From: Epinephelus fuscoguttatus
Taxonomy: Eukaryota; Chordata; Actinopteri; Perciformes; Serranidae
Assembly (NCBI RefSeq): GCF_011397635.1
Contig: NC_064764.1
Location: forward strand, 42,088,955 to 42,152,954
Direction of reading: 5' to 3'
DNA: 64,000 bases
Position 1 is the stretch's first letter; each line of letters opens with the position of its first letter. This document shows positions 36,821 to 48,300 of the stretch, in pieces. Under the pieces are notes generated by a model that was not told where the DNA came from, ran no database searches, and was given only the letters and a program-made list of their open reading frames with translations. The position numbers and the translations under genes are program-made.

Positions 36821-37230
36821 CACCAGAAGAAAATGTTGTACGTTTCTGCAAATCACAGCTACGTTACATTTGCATGTGTCATACATCATCAACATTTCTA
36901 AAGTGACTTGGTGTGTGAGCTGAGTCAGTCATCTCTGCGTCTTCAGCGGGATTTAGCCACCAGACATGAGGTTTTTTTGGTGATCTGTCACTGTGTCACT
37001 ACCAGAGATAGTGCCCTGTAAAGTGGTTGTTTTTTACTGCATTTCCTGCCGGTATTTCCTGCCACCAGAACTGGGTTTCATCAGGCAAAACACCATCTCT
37101 TCGTCACTATAACCATGTGGCATTGTACCTAAATCAAACCACACATAGTACACGAAGAGTTTCAACATATCTGCTTTGTAGTAATGTACACATGTATCTG
37201 TGGTTTGCAGCATTTATTCTGGTGATTGTG
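36821..37230 (+). mobile_element. MITE-A copy 7, near full length (~410 bp)
   Basis: Begins CACCAGAAGAAAATGTTGTA, then CGTTTCTGCAAATCACAG, and ends TGTATCTGTGGTTTGCAG then CATTTATTCTGGTG. The two ends are inverted repeats. Good reference copy for length. Confidence 0.8.
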
Positions 37231-37469
37231 TTGCTTCCTCCTTCACCTCACAGCCTGATGTTATCGTGGCAGTGGAGTGATTTGTAATTTATACAATAAC
37301 AAATATGGAAAATTATGTGTCAGGTGTTTTTGGTGTCTTTGTTTTTGTCATTTGATGTTTATTACTTCCAAACAGTTTTCCAACAGCAAAACAAGAAATG
37401 CACACTGCCTGAAAACAAGACACAAGATGTCTTACCCAAGATATTCAATAAGTCCCATTACAAGCTATT

Positions 37470-37900
37470 AAGATAAGATAAGATAAGATAACATACACCT
37501 TTATTGATCCCATAATTGAGAAATTCCAGAAGAAGAATTCCAATTAAGAAGAAGAAGAAGAAGAAGAAGAAGAATGTCTTTATTGCAACAAGTACAACGA
37601 AACTGTAAGGTGCAGTCCTCCTTAAGTGCCATTTAAAAAGTATGATAAAAACACAAGAATAAAAGTATAAAAGAATGCAGTAAAAGACAAAAAAGTGCAC
37701 AGTAAAAATAAATAATAAATAACATTGCACAACATTCAGACAGCAACCAGCGTAAAAACAGTCTCATAAAAACACAGCGCCAGTCAAACATTGTTTAGTG
37801 CAGTAATGGCTCTTGCGTATAAACTGTTTTTTAGTCTGTTTGTTGTTAAAATGAATAAATTAATTAGTGGGGTTCTGTGTGGCCCTGACAGCGGCAATCT
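37470..37900 (-). mobile_element. Two LINE/SINE 3' tails in tandem
   Basis: (AAGAT)n followed by ACCTTTATTGATCCCATAAT (37470-37530) is the reversed 3' end of one retroelement. (GAA)n at 37547-37574 followed by TGTCTTTATTGCAACAAGTA, then CAACGAAAC, is a second. Both are 5'-truncated and point to the minus strand. Confidence 0.55.
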
Positions 37901-38574
37901 GATTTCAGGTGGCTGTTTTTATTTGCACTGTGGTTAGCAGCAATAAACACTGAAGGAATTATAACCGGGAGAAGTTTCAACAGGTCACAATCTGCAGTCA
38001 TTACAGCTAGATGCTACTAAATCCTCCTAAATCGGACACACGTACTGGACCTTTAAACCTACAGTCATCCTGAACTTTATTTAGAGTATAGACTCTTAAT
38101 GTAGTATTTACCTTGTTAGGATTATCCACAGTGCAGGTACATTAAGTCATGTGATCACACAGTTTAATTCAGAATGTGTTCATCAAAAAATCAAGTAACT
38201 TTTTAAGATGGGTTCAGAAATGTAGGAAATCATATCTGTCATGTTAAACATGCGTCATGATGAGCAGTTCGCAGGTTCAGTCTTTGTGAAGGTGACAGTT
38301 TGGGGTCCATGACACAGTTTGGCCACGTGGTGCTTTGTTGGATGTTGATGGTGAGGGTTGTTCTATTTCCGACTGCCATGAAGGCAGCACCAAGCATAGG
38401 ACAAACGCTCCCACTCTGCTCCTGATTGGCTCAGATGAAAAAGGCTGGCTGTGAACACACTCAGCCCATATGTCCCCCTCCTCATCCCGGCACGCCCTCA
38501 GGCTGGAGGGGCGGAGAGTCCACATCATGGTGGTGGTCTGTGGGTCCAGACTGAGACCACCACCTGCTCTGCTT

Positions 38575-38629
<55 letters not shown>

Positions 38630-38630
38630 T
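38575..38630. repeat. (GATA)n microsatellite
   Basis: About 13 GATA tetranucleotides. Confidence 0.95.
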
Positions 38631-38689
38631 TTCCTGTTTAAAGTCAGGCCAGACTTTAGACATGCTTGATGTCAAGAACACTTTGAAAC

Positions 38690-39960
38690 TTTGTGTTTTA
38701 ACAACACTGTGGTTAATGTGTGGTCAGGTTTAGGCACAAAACCCACTTTTATTTATGGTCATGGTTTGGAAAAGATCATGTTTTGACTCAGAAAACCTGC
38801 TTTTCATGAAAACTCAGCGACATCTTGCTAAACCCAGCTGATTTTAATGTCTCTATCCTCGCTGGAAACAGCAACAGGTTGCTGAAAAACAACCACGTCT
38901 GGTGACCAAAGTCTGCTGGAAACACTGCAATGAGTCACTAACACACAACCGGTTTGTTGTTGGTCTCGAACAGGTGACTCGCCGAGGTGTTAAGGTGCGG
39001 ACACACCAAACCGACAGCAAAGAACTAGCGGCGACGAAAGCCAACTGTTGCGTCGTCTACGTCGCCTCACGTCGCCCTGTGTCAGCTGCATTTGAACACA
39101 CTACACGGACTACATCCGACGGCCAAGTAACACGTACGTTCTGCGCCTGCGTGAGAGAGAGTGGAGTGAGAGAGTGGTACATCCTGTCAGCCAAGGGGTT
39201 TCCTATCTGTGCAGCCGAGCACCGCAGCACCTCCACAGACTATTACATCCAGACGGTCCCGGTGTTTCCTCCGCAGGCTCCACTTCACTCAGCTGCCCGA
39301 TAAACCCGCTGCTTCTTCCCACTTTAACCTGAATAACAAACCAGGGCTCGGTGCTCCGGTTGGATCCAAACGGAGAGCCGGGGCTAGCTCAGAGACTAGC
39401 GGAGGCTAACTGGCTGTGCTTCCCTCCGGTCATGCTGCGGCTAACGCTCCGCTAGCCGCTCCCAGCTAGCTCCGGTTTGTTATTCAGGTTAAAGTGGGAA
39501 GAAGCAGCGGGTCTGTGGGGCAGCTGAGTGAAGTGGAGCCTGAGGAGGAAGCACCGGTTAGCCCCGGTTTCACTACAGGCAGATTCACTCGCTATAGGGG
39601 CGAGGAAATAAAACCTGAACAGCCAATCAGAGTGAGCTCTCTCACTGACAAGCTCTGCCGCCGATTCAACATGCTCAATTGGCTGAAAAGCTGCCGACGC
39701 CGAAGTGCCAACAGTGCGGGACACACCGCAAAAACTAAGCCGACAGACGCTCACCGACGGCCCGACTTTGGTTGACGGCCGACCGACGGCTTGGTTTGTC
39801 AGGACCTTTACACCACCCACCGTCCCTCCGTCTCCAGCTGACAGCTCACGTCACTTTAGTAACGCTGTTATGATCTCTATGAAACATATTTGTGGTTTGC
39901 AGAAAACATACAGTGCAAACATTTTCTTCTGGCGACTGGGCTGTAACAGACTCGAGACTC
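38690..39960 (-). mobile_element. MITE-A copy 8, split by a Harbinger-type element
   Basis: The 38690-38992 half carries GTTTAGGCACAAAACCCAC, GGAAAAGATCATGTTTTGAC and GGTGACTCGCC. The 39808-39960 half carries CCACCCACCGTCC, the CACTTTAGTAACG subterminal motif and the TIR TTGTGGTTTGCAGAAAACAT. The two halves abut once 38993-39807 and one TTA are set aside. Confidence 0.8.
38993..39807. mobile_element. Harbinger-type non-autonomous element with TTA target duplication
   Basis: The ends are AGGTGCGGACACACCAAAC and, reversed, AGGTCCTGACAAACCAAGC, flanked by TTA on both sides (38990-38992, 39808-39810). TIRs with a 3-bp TTA/TWA duplication are the PIF/Harbinger signature. The interior is a large fold-back: about 80 bp at 39270-39350 pairs with 39468-39550. 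No transposase is encoded. Confidence 0.75.
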
Positions 39961-40606
39961 GAGATGTGACTTGGACTCGCCTCAAAACACTTTTTGTTGT
40001 TCCAACATTTGCATCAAAACTGCTTCACTAATGTGACGATAGTGAACCAGCAGAATCGCTTTCGTTCTCTGCCTTTATTTAAAAGCTAAAGGTCTTAATG
40101 AGTTTATAACTTCATCAGAGACATCAGGACAAGCAGACGCTGTAAAAACAGTCTCAACAATGACTTTAACACAAACAACAGACAGAGATAAAACTGGAGC
40201 ATTAATAAATCTGACTGTAGAGACACGAGCTGCAGAGTCTGTCCTGACTGAGCTGACTGTCGTCTCTTTCTCTGCTTTACAACCTAAGAACTCTCTGTTG
40301 TGGCTCAAACCTCCGTATTGTTCACTTGTGGATAGTTGCTTGGAAACACAAACCCTCACCTCCCGCGGTCTGAGGCCAACCACAGCAGTAACTGATATCA
40401 CCAGAGGACGGCCACTGTTGACTCCCAACCATGGAAACGAACCCCTGCTGCCTGCTGTTCATCACTGAAACAGGATTCTTGTCCTTCAGTGATCCATCTT
40501 CGTCAACACGACACTGGCATCTTTAAAATCACACAGAAAATGAGGGGAAGCATTTACAGTCACTCACTTGTTTTGCAGTCGATGAATTTTACTCAGATTC
40601 TCACCC

Positions 40607-40845
40607 TGTGCCCTGCCAGACGATCGGCAGTTTGATCCCCAGCTCCTCCAGTCTGCATGTCTAAGTGTCCTTGGGCAAGATACTGAACCCCAAACTGCTC
40701 CTGATGGCTGCTCCATCAGTGTGTGAGTGGCTCTGCGTATTATAGCCTCGACCACCAGTGTGTGACTGGGACATGTAGCGTACTCTGTGTAGCGTAAAAA
40801 TCGCTTCAAGTGGTCAGAAGAAAAGTGCTATACAATGCAGTCCAT
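40607..40845 (-). repeat. Repeat D, copy 3
   Basis: Reverse complement of the family: CTTGGGCAAGATACTGAACC, then AACTGCTCCTGATGGCTGC and the CACTTCAAG/AAGTGCTATA end. Confidence 0.75.
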
Positions 40846-41249
40846 TTACCAATACAGCTCTGACCTTTGACCCCTCTGCCTAGTGTTACTGTGGAGATAA
40901 AACAAAATGCCATTTGCATTTCTCTGTCATCGTATTTTCATAGTCGTGTCCTTTTGCTGTCGGTTATCTTTATGATCATTATGTTTATTTTAACAATTCC
41001 TATTCCAGTTATTACTGTCGATTCAGCTGCTCATCCGTCACTGCAGCTCCTGACAGCTGTCAGCTTGTGATCTGTCAGCAGCTCAGTCGATGTGACGTAT
41101 CGTCGGCTGCAGAGGATTGTGGGTCAGAATAAGAAAAGTATGCTGGCTCACATTTGAGAAGTGTGACCATATGCAGTTGAACATCCAGGTATTTTTTACC
41201 AGTTAAATCTTTGTCTGGCCTCCTAAATAGCGAGGTAGTGTGGACGTTG

Positions 41250-41364
41250 TCCTCCTGGTTCTCCTCATCACACACACCTGCTGTCCATCAGCTCATCAGT
41301 GCTCCAGCGTATCTCCTCCAGCTCTTCACTCGCTCATCACCACGTCATTGTCTCAACACTTGTG

Positions 41365-41401
<37 letters not shown>

Positions 41402-41690
41402 AGACCTCGTGTTAATTCACTGAGAACTTATCCTGCTGTGTTTCTTCTGCCAACTTTTCTTCTGCTCTCCTGTGTGCTCGGATCACTGGCTCGTCCTCCT
41501 GCCTGCATCACCTGCCCACTCAGCCCCGAAACCTCCAAACCCCTCGCCTCGCTCCACGCTCTGCCAGTCTTCACCCCTCATCATCCCCACCAGAGAAATC
41601 CCCTGGACTTCATTCACCATCTTCACCTTCTAAATTATCACAATAAATCTTCTTCTCTTTGAACCCTCTGCTCAGTGTCTGTGCTCATGG
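41250..41690 (+). mobile_element. Possible decayed LTR
   Basis: CATCACACACACCTGCTGTC, then CATCAGCTCATCAG, resembles the matching region of the solo LTR at 62.6-63.2 kb in reverse. AATAAA near 41642 is followed by a T-rich segment. A plus-strand ORF at 41438 looks like a signal peptide but lies in this U3/R-like region, and I do not call it a gene. Confidence 0.3.
41368..41400. repeat. (CA)n microsatellite
   Basis: Uninterrupted CA run. Confidence 0.9.
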
Positions 41691-41718
41691 GTGTAATTTG
41701 CGCTCCAGGTGATCGGGG

Positions 41719-42060
41719 TTAAAGATTATTACTTCTGTCTCGTCTGTCTTCGTCTGAGTTTAGCTGCAGAAGATTAAAAGTTATCCATTTCTCCACAGCA
41801 GTCGCACACTCCATTAAACTGCCCAGGAAGTGAACGATTTTGGGCTTTAGGGAGAAGTAGATGTGCGTGTCATCAGCACAACAATGATAGGATGACTGAT
41901 AATGCTCCTTAAGTATATAAATGGAAAACAAAATGGGGCCAAGAAAAGATCCCTGTGGCACCCCGCACTTAAGTGGAACTGAAGATGAAACACCAGTGGA
42001 AACAGAACATAATCTGTTTGTGAGACTTGACTCAACAGCCTGGTTGTCAGAAGAAACAAT
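41719..42060 (-). mobile_element. LINE reverse-transcriptase fragment
   Basis: The minus strand encodes LKCGVPQGSFLGPILFSIYI (RT motif 4/5 region), then HCCADDTHIYFSL. The latter corresponds to the YADD catalytic box, with Tyr replaced by Cys, and WITFNLLQLN follows. A deletion removes the segment between the two motifs. Dead copy. MITE-A copy 9 starts at its 5' side. Confidence 0.8.
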
Positions 42061-42850
42061 TGGCATTGTACGTTTCTGCAAACTACCAATACGTTACGCA
42101 TGTTTCGTACATATCATATCATCAATTCTAAAGTGACGTATATGAGTTGACTTTGTCATCAGGACACCGAAGGAATGGTTGATGTCATGTCACCTAGATG
42201 AGACATCTTTTAAGCTACAGACCACTGTTCAGGACCAACAAACAACAAAACCAATTGTTTTTTAGCAAGTCATTGCTGTTTTTTCCAGCAACATTGTAGG
42301 CAACAAACGGTTTTGTAGCAACCTGTCACTGTTTTTCTGGTGGATTTTCTGGCAATGAGCATGGGTGTTTTGTGGCAACTCTGATTTTTCAGCAGCATTG
42401 TAGAGACCAAATATAGGTGTTTGGTAGCGACCCATCATTGTGTTTCCAGTGGATTTTTACGGGTATTTTGTAGCCACCTGTCACTTTTTTCCAGCCACTT
42501 TTCTCACCAAAGTTGAGTGTTTTACAGCGACACTGCTGTTTTTCCAGCAGCTTTTCTGGCACCAAATGAAAACTTTTTTCAGGGACCCGTTTCTATTTTT
42601 CCAGCAGCATTTTTAGCACTAAACATGGTATTTAGTAGCCACCTGTTGCTGTTTTCCAGCAGCTTTTCTGACACCAAATGTGAGCACTGTTTTTCCACAT
42701 GATCTTTCCTAAGCATTACCAAATGGATATGTGTCTTGACATAACCCCACATTATTGAAAAGTAAAGTTTTAACATATCTGCTCCGTAATAACATAGAAA
42801 TGTTACCTGTGATTTGCAGAAATGTACAACGCCAACATTTGTTTGGGTCT
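42046..42850 (+). mobile_element. MITE-A copy 9, internally expanded
   Basis: 5' TIR TTGGCATTGTACGTTTCTGC; 3' end CTGTGATTTGCAGAAATGTA then CAACGCCAACATT. From 42270 to 42690 a 50-60-bp motif (TTTTTCCAGCAGC, TTTTCTGGCACCAAA, GTTTTGTAGCAACC) is repeated about seven times. Confidence 0.8.
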
Positions 42851-42859
42851 GGACTCAAA

Positions 42860-43930
42860 CCATGTGACAGCAGTTCTGAACATATCTACACATCAGTTTT
42901 AATGTTTTTGATAAAAATGGAGTGGAATGAAGTTTGAGCTCAAATGTTACAGAACAGGCTTATTTACACCCCCACTGTTTGTTTGTTTATTAGTGCCCTG
43001 TTGTTTATTTGTATTTCAGATGATCCCCTGCCTCTCCTGTCCCACTTGTCCTCCATATAAGACCACTCACCCACCCACACACACTGTGGTGTAAACAGAG
43101 GGACCACACTGGAACAACCTGGTGATAATACGCTGCTGTAATCTCCACATTCGTCTTGTCTCAGATGTTGATCCTTTAATGTTTGCAGGCAGCAGAGCAT
43201 ATGGCCGCGGTAAAGTGCCCAGAATTTAAGGCTTAACAATCATTAACAGTTTAAAGAAAGGAAAAGAGATAAAGAGATTATTTTCACTGCCACAGGGTTC
43301 ATGGAGCCCCCCCAATACATTCATATATATGCAGTGACACATTCCTTAAGAATTTTACAAAGACAAAGTGACAAAATCAATCTAAAAAATATTACATGCA
43401 CCAGTAAAACTAAAAGTAAACACAAAGTTAAAGAAAGAAAAAACACTAAATCTCATTTTCATTTAAAATTAACATCAAGGCAAACAGAGAAGATTACAAT
43501 AAAGACGAAAGAATGTAAGGTTTTATCTGTTGGGTTGGCCAGATGTGTAACAGGGATGCTTAAAGATTAATACAACAACAGAACTTATTCAATCAGCACA
43601 TATGAAAGATGTGGTTATGGATGTGTTTATCTTATCACATTATGTGGAAATTGAAAATGATAAATTTCATTTTTACAGTTTCTGGTTTTGATTAATGCTG
43701 TAATTTTGTTTGTTTTGTACAAAATACAACCATTTAAAATTGCATATCCCTCCCATGAGCTGAAATAACACACACTAGTCCCTCACCAGTGCATAAAAAA
43801 ATATCTGCTGACTCAGTGGTTTAGGGAAGTGATGCAACGTCTCAAACTTGACAAACTCAGATTCACATTAAATGGCTCTTTTTATGGAATTTATGCAATA
43901 TACACTGTTCTCTTTACTGACAACTCTACG
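42860..43930. other. Non-coding, nothing recognised
   Basis: AT-rich from 43260. The ORF at 43301-43570 is Lys/Thr-rich and has no family motif. Confidence 0.4.
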
Positions 43931-43932
43931 TG

Positions 43933-44045
43933 ATGATAATAATAATAAACTTTATTCATGTAGCACCTTTCAGAACATACAAAGTGCTGCACAATAAAAC
44001 TAAATACATTTTAAACACAAGCAGATAAAATAATGAAAACTAAAA
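43933..44045 (-). mobile_element. Retroelement 3' tail
   Basis: (ATA)n, then AAACTTTATTCATGTAGCAC and CAAAGTGCTGCACAAT, is the reversed 3' end of a common fish retroelement. A similar start is at 4183-4240. Confidence 0.5.
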
Positions 44046-44049
44046 TCTA

Positions 44050-44757
44050 GTGGTGTGGCGTGGAGATTTGGGGAAATGCATACAAGACACACATTCAATC
44101 AATCTTTGTTTTACAGAAAAGAGCCATATGAATCATCACAAGATCACAGTACACAGAGCACACTAATGGTTTATTTGTAAAATTAAGAACACTTAAATTC
44201 CAGGATTTAGTAGATTACAAGATTGTGCAGATAATGTATAAAGTTCATAACAACTTGTTGCTGAGTAAAATTGTAAATATGTTTGAAAAAAAAGATTCTA
44301 AGTATGAACTTAGAGGAATATATATGTTTAAAAAAATAAAAGCTAGGACTGATATTAAATGTATGTCCATCTCTATAAAGGGGGTGAATTTATGGAACAA
44401 TCTTGAGGATGAATTGAAATTATGTGAGACATTTCAAAGATGATTGATACATACAAGCAAAATGTTTGATTTCTTGGGAATTAGGTATTTTAAGTATTGT
44501 TTGTTTGTTGCTGTGGAACATTGTTGACTGGTGATGTGTAATCGGTTGGTATTGTTGCCTTTGCATTTCAACTGGAATGGTGTAAATTATGAATCTTCAA
44601 AAAATATATTTTTTCTGCTAGTTGTAACTAGGTGAGAAGGGTAGGTGTCATAAGCTTATAGCTTCAGCCTACACCTTTTTCGGTTAAAATGGTAAGAGAT
44701 ACTACGTTGTGCTGCGTTGTACTTTTTGTTGAATGACCGAAATAAACAAACACTTCA
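44050..44757 (+). mobile_element. LINE 3' end (decayed ORF2 C terminus and tail)
   Basis: The ORF 44225-44443 has IMYKVHNNLLLSKIVNMF, YELRGIYMFKK and GVNLWNNLEDELKLC, typical of the C-terminal segment of fish L2/CR1-type ORF2. An upstream frame at 44050-44220 carries QKRAI and LKFQDLV pieces, so the copy is frameshifted. The tail ends TGACCGAAATAAACAAAC. Confidence 0.7.
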
Positions 44758-44917
44758 CTTCACTAGATAATAAATGAGAAATAAAATCAATTAGATAGTA
44801 ATAAAACAGACAGCTCAGGATGTGCTTTCTGTTTTTGTGCATATGTATACATGGGTATGTTTTTATTCTGACTGTTTTTCTTTTGCAATGTTGTATAACA
44901 GTTTATATGTTGTTAAA

Positions 44918-44918
<1 letters not shown>

Positions 44919-44979
<61 letters not shown>
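44919..44979. repeat. (CA)n microsatellite upstream of eaf2
   Basis: About 30 CA dinucleotides, ending about 300 bp before the eaf2 start codon. It is a candidate length-polymorphic promoter element. Confidence 0.95.
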
Positions 44980-44981
<2 letters not shown>

Positions 44982-45087
44982 AATGATACCATCCCCTTCC
45001 CTGTCACAAGTAGAGAACAGTCCCTCACAGCCCAGACACCCTGTAACGTTACTCAGTGTAGCTCCGACAGTATTACCATGACTCCAA

Positions 45088-45275
45088 CCAATCAGACTCC
45101 TCTTACCCAAACCTGACCAATCCAACCAACGAAGGCACCGAATACTAGCCAATCAGAGGGCGAGGAGGGCGGGTCATACCTTCGCCATCCTAGGAAAAGA
45201 GACCTTTAGCTTGCCGTACATGGTCATCGGATAGAGAGTAGCAGTAGAAAGTTTCCAGCTCATGAGCGTGTCAGG
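45088..45275 (+). promoter_or_regulatory. eaf2: eaf2 proximal promoter and 5' UTR
   Basis: Three CCAAT boxes are visible (45088-45095, 45117-45123, 45149-45156; two are CCAATCAG, typical of NF-Y sites), plus a GC box GGGCGGG at 45167-45173. No TATA box is visible at the expected distance. This composition fits a broadly expressed, TATA-less gene. The transcription start is not determined. A (CA)n tract ends about 110 bp upstream of the first CCAAT box. Confidence 0.6.
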
Positions 45276-45279
45276 ATGA
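45262..45279 (+). promoter_or_regulatory. Upstream mini-ORF overlapping the eaf2 start codon
   Basis: ATG AGC GTG TCA GGA TGA (five codons plus stop) ends one base into the eaf2 start codon, giving an ATGA overlap at 45276-45279. The geometry is that of a termination-reinitiation uORF. Whether the mRNA includes this ATG depends on the unknown transcription start. Confidence 0.5.
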
Positions 45280-45378
45280 ATGGAACAGCTTATTCTAACT
45301 TTGACAACCAGGAACACGTCCTGAAACTAGGAGAGACGTTTGAGAAGCACCCGAAGAGCGGCTACCACACAGTGCGGT
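45276..45378 (+). CDS. eaf2: eaf2 coding exon 1
   Basis: Begins ATG AAT GGA and ends inside the Tyr codon of VRY. The donor at 45379 is GTAAGT, with intron phase 1. Encodes the start of the EAF domain ([11 protein letters not shown]). Confidence 0.92.
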
Positions 45379-48300
45379 GTAAGTATGGCTGCTAACGGCG
45401 GCTAACTGTAGCATGCTAGTTAGCATTGTAGCTAAAAGGTCCGAAGGCAGCTGTTTGACACTTCCGCCGCCTCGTCAGTGTGTTTGTAGCCTCCCGCTGT
45501 CGGTTAGTTTCCCTCAGCTCTGAACTCTTGTGTTTTATTTCGTATTAATAAGTTGGTTACGTCACAACTGTTACAGCCTGTTAATGCCCCAACTGTCAGA
45601 GTGTTAGCTTCTGTTAGCTTCTGTTAGCATCGCTTCAGACTGTACACCACCGCCATCTGGTGGTGAAGGTAGACAACTGCAGCACTGAGGGACCAAATGT
45701 GTTTGTGTCTTTGAAATATTATAATGTTACTGATGTTAATATTGAGTTTATTATATGTGTTTAAATGTGCACATTTCCTTTTCTTAACAAATATTAAATC
45801 TACTCGTATTACTATTAAAATCTTAATTGATTTTATGTGTTATAGTTTTACAACTCCATGATTTTATGAATCAGTTAATCCATGTTTTAAACTGTTTTCA
45901 ATGTCGTGTCATGTGAAGCACTCAGTACTTATATTGCCTTTATTGTAAAGCACTTCTTGTATGTAAGGTGCTGTATAAATAAGTTTATTTTCCTGTACAG
46001 ATGACTTCAAACCAGCCTCCATTGATACGACATGTGAAGGGGAGCTTGAAGTTGGCAAAGGAGAACAAGTTACTATAACTTTACCCAATTTAGAGGTCAG
46101 TGTCTGATGCACCAGAGCGTCTCTGCACCAGGAATATATATGTGTGTATGTTTGAGATTTGCTAGGGATGCACGATATCATTATATCATCCTTGTTGACC
46201 GATATCAGCTTTAAAATCATCAAAATCAGGCAACATGCGTTTTCTTATTTTGTACAATAGATGAATATTACAGACACTGAACACTGTTTCATGTCTCCAT
46301 CTGCTGGTGGGCTGTTGCAATAAGAGTATACATGTATAATATGATGTTAATTCCACTACAGAAGAGACTTGATGATGATCACTGAAATTAGGTGGGAAAA
46401 GTGGATATATCAGTATGGGTGATCAGCCAAATGAGTTGTTGTATAACGTATTGTTGTCACGGTACAAATATTGGGACCCACGGTACGATACCAGTGAAAG
46501 TGCCTTTTGTCATTTATAAAAAGATAAATCACTTTTTTATAATACATCAATGATATTTCAATGGAATAAATTACTTACTGACTTATTCATACTTCAAAGA
46601 CAGCATCAATAAGTGATTAACATAGGGGGGATCAAAATAAAACAAATAAATGAAATAAGAATCAACCAGCCACCCTCCTCCCCTGACAAGTAAAGAACAG
46701 TCCCTTCATAAGTAAAGAACAGTCCCTAAAGTGCAGTGAGGTTTGTGGACCGTTACCTGCCACACACAGAGAAATGTGAACGGCTCGTTTCTCCTCTGAC
46801 ACGTCACATACCTGTGTGCCGCCACAGCTGGGCTGTCCAGGTACTGACTCAGGGCAGTCATGACACCAACAAAGAGGAAATTACTTGACCTGGAGCCAGG
46901 CTTCTCCGTCGCTGGTAAGCTGCTATCTTGCAGTGGCCATAGTGCTCCGCCATATTCCTGTCTGTGACCCCCGTTCAACCCACAACCGGCAGGATTCACC
47001 TTTTGTTTCTGCTGCTGGTTGAAATCTGTACTCGCACAGCGTGCTCCTGAATGATTTATTTTGCTCGCACAAAACTATTTTTAGTTGCAAATGCGAGTAA
47101 AATGTCGCAGCGTAGAGCTCTGTGGAAAACAAGTCACTGTAGCATATATAAACAAATCTAGCCTACAAGTAAAAAGAAATAAATAATAACTTTCACTGCT
47201 CAAAGATACTCAGTAGCTCAGCTAATACCTGACATGTCACTGGATACAAACCACTGCAGCAGCATACTGAGTGCCAGGTGGCCAGCGCACACTGTTATTA
47301 GACGGCGCATGGACACTCACCCCCTTGCGACTGGACTTTGAACTTATCCCACAGTAGTACTATGGTACTCCAACATTATGGTATCATATGTACCGTGGTG
47401 TTTAAGTTGGTACCAGTATACCGTGCAACACTAGTATAATGGCATATCAGATGTCCAGTATCATACATCCCTAGGTTTCACAAATCATCGTTGAACCCTC
47501 TGTGCAGGGTTGGAAATTAGCACCAGCCTCCAGCCAAGTGCTGGATCTGCTTCACTCAACAGCCAAAACAAAAAAACAACAAAAAAAAAAAAATTGTAAA
47601 CGTGGTAATGTATTAAACGGTTGGTAGATTGAAAATCCATCAGCCACAGTAGCAGGTGGACAAAAAAGCTCATTTCCAACCCTGACTCTGTTCAGGGCCT
47701 CAGCTCCTACTGAAGACACATTATTATCAGTTAATATTTTCAAAAATTTAAGTTGTACAGTTTTAATCTTTATTGTGGTGTCTGGTTGGAAGTCTTGGGA
47801 AGGGGGGGGGGGCAGTAGCTCAGTGGGTATATTGCACTTTGGACCCCACCCACCCCCTGCACCCATCCTTCGAACTACTACCATCAGGTCGCCGTTACAA
47901 AGTCCCACTTTCCCAGAAGAACACATACAAAAAAACTTTTGTTCCCACGGCCATCACCACCCTGAACAATTGAAGTCCCACCCAGATACACTGCTTTGTC
48001 GTATATCTTGCATAATGTCTGTTGTGTTTTGTGTGTCCTTTAGGGGTGTAACGGTACACAAAAATCTCGGTTCAGTACGTACCTCGGTACACAAGTCACG
48101 GTTCGTTTTTTTTCAGTACAGTAATGAAAAAAAATAGACAACTATTAAATATCTTTTACTTATTGGTAATCTTATTAAAACATACCACCACAGCAGTTAA
48201 CTCTTTTTACACAATTTTTGAATGAAACAAATATATATAAAATCCTGCTTTTTCACATTGTTTGAATGAAAATAGAAATATAGAAGTGAAAAATAAAATC

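Larger units (their letters stand above)
46163..47473. mobile_element. Outer hAT-like element in eaf2 intron 2
   Basis: The ends are TAGGGATGCACGATA and, reversed, TAGGGATGTATGATA. The 8-bp flanks (AGATTTGC, GGTTTCAC) agree poorly, so the target duplication is decayed or the ends are slightly misplaced. It contains the younger element at 46449-47433. Confidence 0.6.

Noticed and set aside
41438..41662. 74-codon ORF with a signal-peptide-like start
   Set aside because: Lies in LTR-like sequence just before an AATAAA. Pro/Ser/Leu-rich from pyrimidine-rich DNA. No family motif.
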